A stretch of 6,453 bases of DNA from Bacteroidota bacterium (GTDB lineage Bacteria > Bacteroidota > Bacteroidia > Bacteroidales > WCHB1-69). The notes beneath the pieces are model-generated. The model did no database searches. It had not been told where the DNA came from and was given only the letters and a program-made list of their open reading frames with translations. Positions 1-6,445 of this stretch are shown here, in pieces. The translations under genes were made by a program, and so were the position numbers. Position 1 is the stretch's first letter; every line of letters starts with the position of its first letter. Location: positions 1 through 6,453 of the forward strand of contig JAEWUL010000212.1 of the NCBI GenBank assembly GCA_023459435.1, given 5' to 3'.

Positions 1-17
1 TTTATATTTTGGTTTAT

Positions 18-52
18 TCCATGTAAACTTTGTTTATATTTCATGGATTTTT
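18..52 (+). terminator. Putative intrinsic terminator of a gene left of the window
   Basis: The arms TCCATG (18-23) and CATGGA (42-47) are fully complementary. Directly inside them TAAAC (24-28) pairs with GTTTA (32-36) around a TTT loop, leaving a 5-base bulge (37-41) on the right side. Five T residues follow at 48-52. A stem followed by a T-run is the layout of a Rho-independent terminator reading on the + strand. The stem is AT-rich and bulged, so it may be weak. It would end a transcript that starts outside the window; no coding sequence in 1-235 needs it. Confidence 0.4.
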
Positions 53-171
53 ACCAGAATTGTACATGTATCCAAATATACTAAAAAATCATAAAAGGTA
101 AAAACCATTTTATTTTCTAAGGAAAAATTTAAAAAGAATCATACAGAATTAAAAAAATGCTCTCTTTAGTG

Positions 172-179
172 TATATTTG
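172..179 (+). promoter_or_regulatory. Candidate Bacteroidota -7 promoter element for the DUF5916 gene
   Basis: TATATTTG is an exact match to the Bacteroidota -7 consensus TAnnTTTG and lies 56 bases ahead of the ATG at 236, which would give a leader of about 50 bases. The usual -33 TTTG is not visible at the expected distance; that stretch is only A/T-rich. Short motifs like this occur by chance in AT-rich DNA, so position is the main support. Confidence 0.45.
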
Positions 180-235
180 CATTTCCAAAGATTTTTAAAT
201 ACTGTAAACATTCAAACTAAAAAAGCGCTTTAAAT

Positions 236-2689
236 ATGGGGTATGTCAAAAACGCATTACTATTGATACTATTATCAATTTACACAACACTCATTTATGC
301 ACAACAAAAAACTCCTGATTTTTCACTTTACCGTATTGAACAGGCACCAAAAATCGATGGTATTTTAGATGACCCATGTTGGGACTCACAACCATCCATT
401 ACACTTTTCAAACAACAATTTCCTGTATTTAACGCTGATCCCAGTCAAAAAACGGAAATCAAAATTGTATACGACAACTTTTCGATTTATGTTGGAGCTA
501 TTCTATACGACACTGCACCAGACAGTATATTTGCACAACTTGGTTCCAGGGATAACAATGAGATCATTGCGGACATGTTCTACATTGGATTTGACACGTA
601 CAAGCGTTTAGACGCCTATGTTTTTGGGGTATCAGCCTCCGGGGTACAGTTTGATTATCGAGATTCTGATCCTACTTATGATGCTGTTTGGCATAGTGCA
701 GTCAAAATCACTGATGAGGGTTGGATTATAGAGCTCAACATTCCATACTCTGCCATCCGTTTTCCAAGTACTGAGATACAGGAATGGGGTTTTCAGATCG
801 TACGGGAGATTCGCAGAAACAACGAAACCGACCAGTGGGCTTTAGTCCCAAAAAACAATTCCAGTCCCAGAACATTATGGGGAACACTTAAAGGTTTGAA
901 CCACATTGAACCTCCTGTCAGATTATCTATCAGCCCATTCGTTAATGTTTTTTACAAAAGAGAACCTTTTATAAACAGTGATCAGTCCACTACATATCAG
1001 GGGGCATTCTCTTATAATTTCGGAGCTGATTTAAAGTATGGACTGGATGAAAAATTCACTTTAGACCTCACCTTGATGCCCGATTTCAGTCAGGTACAAT
1101 CTGACAATAAAGTAAAAACATTAGGATATGATGAAGTTGTTTTTAATGAGAACCGACCTTTTTTCAAGGAGGGGACAGAATTATTCAATAAAAACCAATT
1201 GTTTTATTCCAGAAGAATCGGAAAAATTCCGGAGCGACACAATCAGGTCAGCGATCAATTACATCAGGGCGAGACAATAATTGAGGATCCTTCGGCAGTA
1301 AGACTGATTAATGCTATTAAACTTACCGGGCGGAATAATCATGGTTTAGGGATTGGCATTTTCAACGCCATTACAGACAACACCTATGCTATTGTAGAAG
1401 ATGGCAATGGAAAAACACGCAAGATCCTCACAGAACCTTATGCGAACTACAATGTCATTGTTTTTGATCAACAGATGAAACACAACTCCTCTTTTTACTT
1501 CATCAACACCAACGTTTTGAAGCCATTGACCCATAAAACCGCCAATGTTACGGGAACAGGGTTCACTTTTATGGACAAAAACACGATGTGGGCTATTGAT
1601 GGGAACTATGCCATCAGCCAGATTCTTACCGGCAATGACACCACACAAAACAGTTACAACACTTTGATTGGGCATAGATATTTGGCAGGATTCCGAAAGG
1701 CCTCCGGCAATTTTCAGTTTGGTATATCCCATACGTATATTGGAAAAACATTTGATTCCAGAGATATGGGCAACTACGTCATCGGAAATAAACAAACTGA
1801 AAAAATATATTTCTCCTATGACACTTACCATCCGACCAAACTATTCCGGGAATCGTATCATTCAACTACATTTACCTATTCTCTAAATCCCGAAACGTAC
1901 AAGGGGATTGGAAACTCTTTAAACATCAGTTCCACCTTTTTGTTGAACCATTTTGCATATCTCAACTTTACCATATACAGCATGTTGTTTAAAGCTTATG
2001 ATTATTATGAGCCCAGGGTTCCTGGCAGGGTTTTCCGAAAATATAAAAACTACAATTTTTCTCTCTCCTACTCTTCTGATGAAAGAGATCCATTCTCTTA
2101 TGGTGTTGAACTCAATTATGGAGACTTTTCAGAGGTTTTTGATGGGGTTGCCTATGGGATCAATCCAACTTTTAACCTAAGAATCAAAAACAACTTTAAA
2201 TTAACTTACTCATACAATTTTTACAATAACACATACAATATCGGATTTGTTGAGATTGACCAAAACAAAATTATTTTTGGTGGAAGACAATTGATTACCA
2301 ATGAGAATCGGTTCACTTTTCAGTATCTGATCAAAAACGATATGAGTCTTAGTTTGGGTGGACGCCATTACTGGTATACCGGACAATACCACGATTACTA
2401 TACCCTTCTTCCTAACGGAGACATTGAATTGAACACGGTATATCAACAGAATAAAGATTTCAGTTACAATGTGTTTTTCATCGATTTTATCTATTCATGG
2501 CAATTTGCTCCCGGCAGCACGATCTCTGTGATTTTTAAAAACGCAATAGAATCTGATGCAGCTTTAACAGAATTAAACTATTTCAGAAATATTGAAGACA
2601 CTTTTGAGATGCCAAAAACAAACAGCATCTCGATTAAAATTCTTTATTATCTAGATTATGTGAATGTTAAAAAGGCTTTTAAGAATTAA
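236..2689 (+). CDS. Exported CBM9-like / DUF5916 outer-membrane protein
   Basis: The 817-residue product begins with a signal peptide: a Lys at 5, a hydrophobic core at about 7-20, and probable cleavage after Y-A-Q near residue 22-23. Residues about 35-220 resemble the carbohydrate-binding family 9-like domain, marked by the PKIDGILDDPCW motif (38-49), the GxxASGVQFD region (131-140) and ELNIPYSAIRF (166-176). The rest matches DUF5916, with hallmarks PDFSQVQSDNKV (282-293), NENRPFFKEG (304-313) and LFYSRRIG (322-329). The C-terminal half is rich in alternating aromatic and polar strands, consistent with an outer-membrane beta-barrel. Family members are usually 700-900 residues, so the gene looks complete. 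Their substrate is not established, and ligand binding or transport is only an inference. The ATG at 236 is chosen because it immediately precedes the signal peptide; there is no Shine-Dalgarno site, as is normal for this phylum. The gene appears to be transcribed on its own. A TonB-dependent receptor is unlikely, since no plug domain is seen. Confidence 0.9.
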   Translation: MGYVKNALLLILLSIYTTLIYAQQKTPDFSLYRIEQAPKIDGILDDPCWDSQPSITLFKQQFPVFNADPSQKTEIKIVYDNFSIYVGAILYDTAPDSIFAQLGSRDNNEIIADMFYIGFDTYKRLDAYVFGVSASGVQFDYRDSDPTYDAVWHSAVKITDEGWIIELNIPYSAIRFPSTEIQEWGFQIVREIRRNNETDQWALVPKNNSSPRTLWGTLKGLNHIEPPVRLSISPFVNVFYKREPFINSDQSTTYQGAFSYNFGADLKYGLDEKFTLDLTLMPDFSQVQSDNKVKTLGYDEVVFNENRPFFKEGTELFNKNQLFYSRRIGKIPERHNQVSDQLHQGETIIEDPSAVRLINAIKLTGRNNHGLGIGIFNAITDNTYAIVEDGNGKTRKILTEPYANYNVIVFDQQMKHNSSFYFINTNVLKPLTHKTANVTGTGFTFMDKNTMWAIDGNYAISQILTGNDTTQNSYNTLIGHRYLAGFRKASGNFQFGISHTYIGKTFDSRDMGNYVIGNKQTEKIYFSYDTYHPTKLFRESYHSTTFTYSLNPETYKGIGNSLNISSTFLLNHFAYLNFTIYSMLFKAYDYYEPRVPGRVFRKYKNYNFSLSYSSDERDPFSYGVELNYGDFSEVFDGVAYGINPTFNLRIKNNFKLTYSYNFYNNTYNIGFVEIDQNKIIFGGRQLITNENRFTFQYLIKNDMSLSLGGRHYWYTGQYHDYYTLLPNGDIELNTVYQQNKDFSYNVFFIDFIYSWQFAPGSTISVIFKNAIESDAALTELNYFRNIEDTFEMPKTNSISIKILYYLDYVNVKKAFKN

Positions 2690-2690
2690 C

Positions 2691-2741
2691 TTTTCTCACA
2701 ATCTCACATTAGAAATGTATTGAGAAAAAAATTGTATTTTT
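2691..2741 (+). terminator. Possible weak terminator after the DUF5916 gene
   Basis: TTTTCTCA (2691-2698) is fully complementary to TGAGAAAA (2721-2728), starting one base after the stop codon. Within the loop, ACATT (2706-2710) pairs with AATGT (2714-2718) around a 3-base loop. An A-run and then a T-rich stretch (2737-2741) follow. The stem is AT-rich, has an asymmetric internal loop, and the T-run does not directly abut it, so termination is uncertain. TCTCACA is repeated at 2694-2700 and 2702-2708, which allows an alternative register for the outer stem. Confidence 0.3.
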
Positions 2742-2742
2742 G
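2735..2742 (+). promoter_or_regulatory. Candidate -7 promoter element for the M20-mnmA unit
   Basis: TATTTTTG matches TAnnTTTG exactly and ends 30 bases before the ATG at 2773, implying a short leader of about 25 bases. A convincing -33 TTTG is not seen at the usual distance. The motif overlaps the T-rich tail of the possible terminator, so this short gap may hold both the end of one transcript and the start of the next. Confidence 0.45.
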
Positions 2743-2772
2743 TTTTTGAATTGTGTCTAAAGAAAAATCTTT

Positions 2773-4209
2773 ATGATTTATATAAAAAAATACTTCTCGT
2801 TATTTCTTATCGTAATAAGTTTTATCTTAACACAACCTTTATTTGGAAACAATACAGATTCCATTCCCACATCAGCCAAACTGTTAAGTAGGTATGTTCA
2901 GATCCCATCTGTAACAGGTAATGAAAGGGAAGCTGGTATTTATCTATCCGGATTAGCTTCAGAAATGGGACTCTTTGTGGAAGTTTTATCAGACAAAGTG
3001 GATTCCTATAATTTTACGGCTTCTTTATATCCCTTATCTGAAGGGAAACCCAATATTGTATTTCTGACACACATCGATGTGGTTGAAGCACAGGATTCTC
3101 CACTCAACAAATACCCTCCTTTTTCCGGGGCCATAGCCGAGGGTTGTATTTGGGGCAGGGGATCCATAGACAATAAAGGGATGGGGATCATGCAATTATT
3201 AGCGATTGCCAAATATATTGAACTAGCAAGAACCACTGATTTACCTTTTAACATCACCCTTTTAGGGGTTTCCAATGAAGAGGTTGGCGGGGCCAAAGGA
3301 GCTAAATGGATTACTGAAAACCATTTAACCTATATCAATCCTGTGGTCGTATATGGGGAAGGAGGTTCCGGTTTTGATGGATTGTTAAGCAGGGAACCAG
3401 AGAAACATATATATGGTATTTGTGTCGCGGCCAAACGTTCATTATGGTTAGAGCTCACTTTAAACGTCATGACATCAGGGCATGGTTCAGTACCTCCTGT
3501 GAACTATTCCACACAACAAACCATCAATGCACTGGAACGGGTATTAACCATTAACAAATATAGACCTTTACAATACACCAAACCCGCGATCCGGATGTTT
3601 CGTGAAGTGGGAGAGATTGAAGGTGGATTTAGAGGTTTTGCATTCAAAAACATTTCTTTTTTCTCCCCATTAGTTGCCCCACAATTCAAAAAACATGAAG
3701 CCATTTACTCCATCATCAGCAATACCATCACGATTACCTGTTTATACACTACTCCCAGTGCTCCCAACGTGATTCCTCACCAAACCAAAGCGATCTTGGA
3801 TTGCCGGTTATTACCTGAAGTAAAAACATCAGATTTCCTTACTAAACTCAGGAAGTGGCTGATGAATGACTCCATCAGGATCCAGATTCTCAGTGAAGGG
3901 ATTGAAGCCCCTTCCACTGTTCCTGATCATTTCTTCTATCGATTGAAAAACGCCATTAAAAAAATCTATCCCGATAGTGAAGTGATCAGCTTGATTGTGC
4001 CTGCCTCAAATGACAACAACTTCTTCAGAGCCAAGGGGATCCCCACTTACGGTATTTTTCCGGCTTTTCTTTCAGCTGAATTGATGAGTTCCATCCATAA
4101 TGTCAATGAAAGGATCCCCATTCAAAGCATTGAAAACGGGATAAAGATTTATGAAGACCTAATCCATTCAATCCTTTTCGAACCGGAAATACCCATTGAA
4201 ATTGAATAA
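2773..4209 (+). CDS. Exported M20-family zinc metallopeptidase
   Basis: This is a 478-residue dinuclear-zinc amidohydrolase of peptidase family M20, closest in motif style to the carboxypeptidase S-like branch. Residues 1-25 form a signal peptide (Lys 5-6, hydrophobic 7-20), with no lipobox Cys, so it probably acts in the periplasm or outside the cell. All expected active-site positions are visible: H100 and D102 in THID, the bridging D133 in GRGSIDNKG, catalytic base E169 and metal ligand E170 in SNEE, E196 in GEGG, H237 of the dimerisation (lid) domain in SGHGSVPP, R344 in LDCRLLPE, and the last metal ligand H442 in IHNVNE. The enzyme therefore looks active. Family members hydrolyse peptides or N-acyl amino acids; the substrate here cannot be told from sequence. 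mnmA follows after 11 bases, suggesting one transcript. The start is supported by the signal peptide that begins at this ATG and by the promoter motif 30 bases upstream. Confidence 0.92.
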   Translation: MIYIKKYFSLFLIVISFILTQPLFGNNTDSIPTSAKLLSRYVQIPSVTGNEREAGIYLSGLASEMGLFVEVLSDKVDSYNFTASLYPLSEGKPNIVFLTHIDVVEAQDSPLNKYPPFSGAIAEGCIWGRGSIDNKGMGIMQLLAIAKYIELARTTDLPFNITLLGVSNEEVGGAKGAKWITENHLTYINPVVVYGEGGSGFDGLLSREPEKHIYGICVAAKRSLWLELTLNVMTSGHGSVPPVNYSTQQTINALERVLTINKYRPLQYTKPAIRMFREVGEIEGGFRGFAFKNISFFSPLVAPQFKKHEAIYSIISNTITITCLYTTPSAPNVIPHQTKAILDCRLLPEVKTSDFLTKLRKWLMNDSIRIQILSEGIEAPSTVPDHFFYRLKNAIKKIYPDSEVISLIVPASNDNNFFRAKGIPTYGIFPAFLSAELMSSIHNVNERIPIQSIENGIKIYEDLIHSILFEPEIPIEIE

Positions 4210-4220
4210 TTTAACCTACA

Positions 4221-5282
4221 ATGAATATAGCTGCATTAGTATCAGGAGGTGTTGATAGTTCCGTTATCGTACATAATCTCAAAGAGATGGGACACAACCC
4301 CACCCTTTTCTATATCAAAATTGGGATGGAAGATGAAGCGGGAAACATCCAGTGTACTACCGAAGATGATCTTTATATTGTAAAATTTTTAGCCAAGAAA
4401 TATGGACTCAAAATGGAAGAGGTGAGTTTACAACAGGAGTATTGGGATAATGTTGTGGCCTATACGATTGAGAGTGTAAAACGGGGCCTCACTCCTAATC
4501 CTGACATGATGTGTAACCGATGGATCAAATTTGGCTATTTTGAGCAAAAATGGGGCAGGGAGTTCGATAAGATCGCGAGTGGACATTACGCGACGATCAC
4601 TGAGAAAGAGGATAAGACTTATTTATCCACAGCAAAAGATCATATCAAAGATCAGACTTACTTTTTAGCCCAGATCAACTATTTGCAACTTTCCAAGCTG
4701 ATGTTTCCGATTGGACATTTATTGAAGAGTGAGGTAAGAGAAATAGCCTCAAAAGAGAACTTACCGAGTGCAAATAGGAAGGACAGTCAGGGGATCTGTT
4801 TTTTAGGCAAGATCCAGTATAACGACTTCATCAAAAGATATTTAGGGGTAAAGAAAGGGAAAATAATTGAGTTTGAAACCGGTAAATATTTAGGGGAACA
4901 TGATGGGTATTGGTTTCATACCATTGGGCAACGGCGTGGATTAAGATTGAGTGGTGGTCCTTGGTTTGTAATCAAGAAAGATATTGAAGAGAACATTTTG
5001 TATGTCTCATGCGGGTATGATCCGGCATCGCAATATGGCAATATCATCAATTTGTCCGGGATGCAGTTCATCACTGAAAACCCGATGGGAGATGAACAGG
5101 AGAAGAAGATCTTTTTCAAGATCCGGCACACGCCCGATTTCACCCCGGGGATTCTATCCCGCATTGGAGATATTTACCGAATCACTTCCAAAGAGCGTGT
5201 TTCCGGCATCGCCGCCGGTCAGTTTGGGGTGATCTACGACCAGGAGCACAAGATTTGCCATGGAAGTGGGATTATTGTATAG
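4221..5282 (+). CDS. mnmA: tRNA-specific 2-thiouridylase MnmA
   Basis: The 353-residue product is a cytoplasmic enzyme that activates U34 of Lys, Glu and Gln tRNAs with ATP and replaces the 2-oxygen with sulfur. The N-terminal PP-loop SGGVDSS (8-14) binds ATP. The two catalytic cysteines are C98 in TPNPDMMCN and C193 in DSQGICFLG, corresponding to E. coli C102 and C199. Other family signatures are GHYA (121-124), KDQTYFL (143-149) and HTIGQRRGL (233-241), followed by the C-terminal beta-barrel ending in GQFGVIYD (333-340). Length is normal. The FYIKIGM segment (30-36) and the overall style fit the MnmA type of Bacteroidia, which often carry more than one mnmA paralogue. The usual Pro in the APGQ motif is Ala (A332). 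The ATG directly precedes the PP-loop strand and there is no Shine-Dalgarno site; with an 11-base gap, expression probably depends on the M20 transcript. GC rises to about 52% by hand count over 5091-5240. Confidence 0.97.
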   Translation: MNIAALVSGGVDSSVIVHNLKEMGHNPTLFYIKIGMEDEAGNIQCTTEDDLYIVKFLAKKYGLKMEEVSLQQEYWDNVVAYTIESVKRGLTPNPDMMCNRWIKFGYFEQKWGREFDKIASGHYATITEKEDKTYLSTAKDHIKDQTYFLAQINYLQLSKLMFPIGHLLKSEVREIASKENLPSANRKDSQGICFLGKIQYNDFIKRYLGVKKGKIIEFETGKYLGEHDGYWFHTIGQRRGLRLSGGPWFVIKKDIEENILYVSCGYDPASQYGNIINLSGMQFITENPMGDEQEKKIFFKIRHTPDFTPGILSRIGDIYRITSKERVSGIAAGQFGVIYDQEHKICHGSGIIV

Positions 5283-5302
5283 AAGCGATCCGTTATCAGC
5301 TA

Positions 5303-5346
5303 TTTAAAGGTTGAACGCTTCGCTGTTTAAGAGTTTAAAGGTTGAA
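5303..5346 (+). repeat. Two direct copies of TTTAAAGGTTGAA
   Basis: TTTAAAGGTTGAA occurs exactly at 5303-5315 and 5334-5346, with a 31-base period. A related AGAGTTTA motif occurs at 5331-5337 (as GAGTTTA) and again at 5353-5360, so the pattern decays to the right. Two copies are too few for an array. Such degenerate TTTAAAGTTGAA-type repeats look like the spacer sequence I associate with Bacteroidota genomes; that association is from memory. Confidence 0.6.
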
Positions 5347-5364
5347 TATTTTAGAGTTTAGATC

Positions 5365-5394
5365 AATAGTCCTGTACTTTAGTGCAGGGCTATT
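5365..5394. other. 13-bp stem-loop downstream of mnmA (REP-like or terminator)
   Basis: The arm 5365-5377 pairs along its whole length with 5382-5394, giving 13 base pairs including two T-G wobbles around a TTTA loop (5378-5381). The core is CCTG against CAGG. It is the strongest hairpin in the spacer and lies 82 bases after the mnmA stop. No T-run follows on the + strand, and none convincing on the - strand, so it is not a textbook intrinsic terminator. It could be an mRNA 3'-end stabilising structure or a REP-type palindrome of the kind mobilised by IS200-like transposases; both are inferences. Confidence 0.55.
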
Positions 5395-5470
5395 AGGAAA
5401 GTTGAATTAACCACAAAAGATTGAAAATAGATTCGTTTTTTTATTAGAGCATTCGCGGTGTATTAATTAA

Positions 5471-5564
5471 AATAGAACGCTATTGCAACGGATGCTTCGC
5501 ACTACGGATAAAAACAGCTCCGTTTAAATCCGCGATTGAAAATCCGTGTCATCCGCGTTCCATT
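5471..5564. repeat. Degenerate palindromic intergenic repeat with CGGAT/ATCCG units
   Basis: The outer arms AATAGAACGC (5471-5480) and GCGTTCCATT (5555-5564) pair at 9 of 10 positions. Inside are CGGAT at 5489-5493 and 5505-5509 on the left, and ATCCG at 5528-5532, 5542-5546 and 5551-5555 on the right. The centre folds as CGGAT (5505-5509) with ATCCG (5528-5532) and AAAC (5512-5515) with GTTT (5522-5525), closing a 6-base loop. The whole is a 94-base imperfect inverted repeat. The ATCCGTGTCATCCGCG wording resembles a dispersed non-coding repeat I recall from Bacteroidota and other environmental genomes, but copy number cannot be seen from one window. Confidence 0.55.
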
Positions 5565-5652
5565 GTTATAATCCATTATTCCCTCTAATACATCGTCTCT
5601 TGCCTCTAGTTCATTTTTCATTATTTTGTCAGTAATTGTCAAAGCTGAGTTG

Positions 5653-5660
5653 TTAATTTG
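5653..5660 (+). promoter_or_regulatory. Weak -7-like promoter element for the last gene
   Basis: TTAATTTG matches TAnnTTTG at all but one defined position and lies 62 bases before the ATG at 5723. A TTTG at 5625-5628 is 24 bases upstream, slightly far for a -33 element. It overlaps the palindrome TTTGCAAA (5657-5664). The support is modest. Confidence 0.25.
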
Positions 5661-5710
5661 CAAACAATTATTTTATAAACATTATCTAAAAGTTGTTCCC
5701 GACACAAATT

Positions 5711-5714
5711 AGGG
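5711..5714 (+). promoter_or_regulatory. AGGG ribosome-binding-like site deciding the start of the last gene
   Basis: AGGG sits 8 bases before the ATG at 5723, a plausible Shine-Dalgarno spacing. It favours that ATG over the in-frame TTG at 5693, from which the extra ten residues would be placed before a complete signal peptide. Confidence 0.4.
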
Positions 5715-5722
5715 TAAACATT

Positions 5723-6445
5723 ATGAAAAAAAATTATAGAATTTTGGTTTTATTAATCACAACATTTTTTTATGCAAATTTAAATTACGCACAGGACTTA
5801 TTGATCAGAATGGATTCAATAGTAATGAAAACAAAAATATTGGAGATCAATGATCAAAGTGTAAAATATAAAGATTTTGATAATTTAGATGGGCCAATAT
5901 ACACAATAGATCAATCAAAGATCTATAAGATTATTTATCAAAATGGGAAAGAGGATTATTTCCAACCCTTAAATTCTGTTCCAATTCAAATAAATAGTAA
6001 GAATGTTCCTGAAATATTATCTTTCGAGCAATTAATGAAAATGAGTGATTATGAAAAAGAGAACTATTTATCAAAGATAGGCATAAACTCAATTTATGAT
6101 AAATTTAAAAGTGGGAATGATATGTCACGAAAAGGGAAAAATTTACGCGGGAGTGGAGTTGGATTAACGATTGGTGGAACAATATTCTATACTATAGGAC
6201 TAATATCGTTGGAATCTGGTAGTGGAGGTGGTGCTATTCTAGGTTTACTAGGGGTTGAAGCATTAACAACAGGGCAAGTCCTAATAATTGTAAGCATTCC
6301 ATTAAGTGCAGTGGGTGTTGCCAAAAAATTATCTGCAGAAAATATGTACAAAGATTATACGCAGGGTAATCGATATAGTTCTATGCAACCTCAACTTAAT
6401 TTTGGATTAACACATAATGGCATTGGGTTATCTTTGAAATTTTAG
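5723..6445 (+). CDS. Exported hypothetical protein with two hydrophobic segments
   Basis: I cannot name the function of this 240-residue protein. Residues 1-24 are a signal peptide (KK at 2-3, hydrophobic 7-18, Y-A-Q before D25). Residues about 25-80 form a small beta-rich domain with the pattern I-x-x-K-I-L-E-I-N (35-43), V-K-Y-K (47-50), D-G-P-I-Y-T-I (56-62) and I-Y-K-I-I-Y-Q-N-G (67-75); this wording recurs in exported Bacteroidota proteins of unknown role. A polar, helical linker follows (about 98-140). Two hydrophobic, glycine-rich segments lie at about 143-163 and 169-200. The tail (about 222-240) alternates polar and non-polar residues and ends in Phe, as many outer-membrane proteins do. 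Membrane association is likely, but the exact topology is uncertain. GC is about 22-26% by hand count over its first 300 bases, well below mnmA. It begins after the repeat-rich spacer and seems to be a separate transcription unit. It ends 8 bases before the window edge. Confidence 0.8.
   Translation: MKKNYRILVLLITTFFYANLNYAQDLLIRMDSIVMKTKILEINDQSVKYKDFDNLDGPIYTIDQSKIYKIIYQNGKEDYFQPLNSVPIQINSKNVPEILSFEQLMKMSDYEKENYLSKIGINSIYDKFKSGNDMSRKGKNLRGSGVGLTIGGTIFYTIGLISLESGSGGGAILGLLGVEALTTGQVLIIVSIPLSAVGVAKKLSAENMYKDYTQGNRYSSMQPQLNFGLTHNGIGLSLKF

Larger units (their letters stand above)
5283..5722. other. 440-base repeat-rich intergenic region
   Basis: I find no credible coding sequence or structural RNA here. 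From left to right it contains two copies of a 13-base repeat (5303-5346), a 13-bp hairpin (5365-5394), a run of seven T (5436-5442) with no strong hairpin before it, a degenerate palindrome (5471-5564), and an AT-rich promoter-like stretch (about 5620-5722) before the last gene. The 7-mer GCTTCGC occurs at both 5317-5323 and 5494-5500. GAAGCG at the mnmA stop (5282-5287) is complementary to CGCTTC (5316-5321), a weak 6-bp stem that could also help transcription end. Confidence 0.7.

Noticed and set aside
1346..1831. 161-residue open frame on the - strand inside the DUF5916 gene
   Set aside because: It lies wholly antisense to a gene with clear family motifs, shows no recognisable domain, and has no promoter or start context of its own.
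236..2689. TonB-dependent receptor or SusC-like porin
   Set aside because: The N-terminus is a CBM9-like domain and no plug domain or TonB box is visible; the PDFSQVQSD and NENRPFF motifs fit DUF5916 instead.
4916..5232. Overlapping 82-residue open frames on both strands within mnmA
   Set aside because: They are shadows of the conserved MnmA C-terminal domain and lengthen because of the locally higher GC; no independent evidence supports them.
5303..5346. CRISPR-like direct repeats
   Set aside because: There are only two 13-base copies with an 18-base gap, no further regular spacing and no cas gene in the window.
5436..5442. Run of seven T as an intrinsic terminator for mnmA
   Set aside because: No stable hairpin lies directly before it; the nearest strong hairpin ends more than 40 bases upstream.
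5693..5722. TTG start that would add ten residues to the last gene
   Set aside because: The ATG at 5723 begins a canonical KK-plus-hydrophobic signal peptide and has AGGG eight bases upstream; the extension would put a charged segment before it.
236..6445. A new defence, toxin-antitoxin or biosynthetic system
   Set aside because: The genes are two envelope proteins, an M20 peptidase and a housekeeping tRNA enzyme; nothing in their domains or layout links them into such a system.
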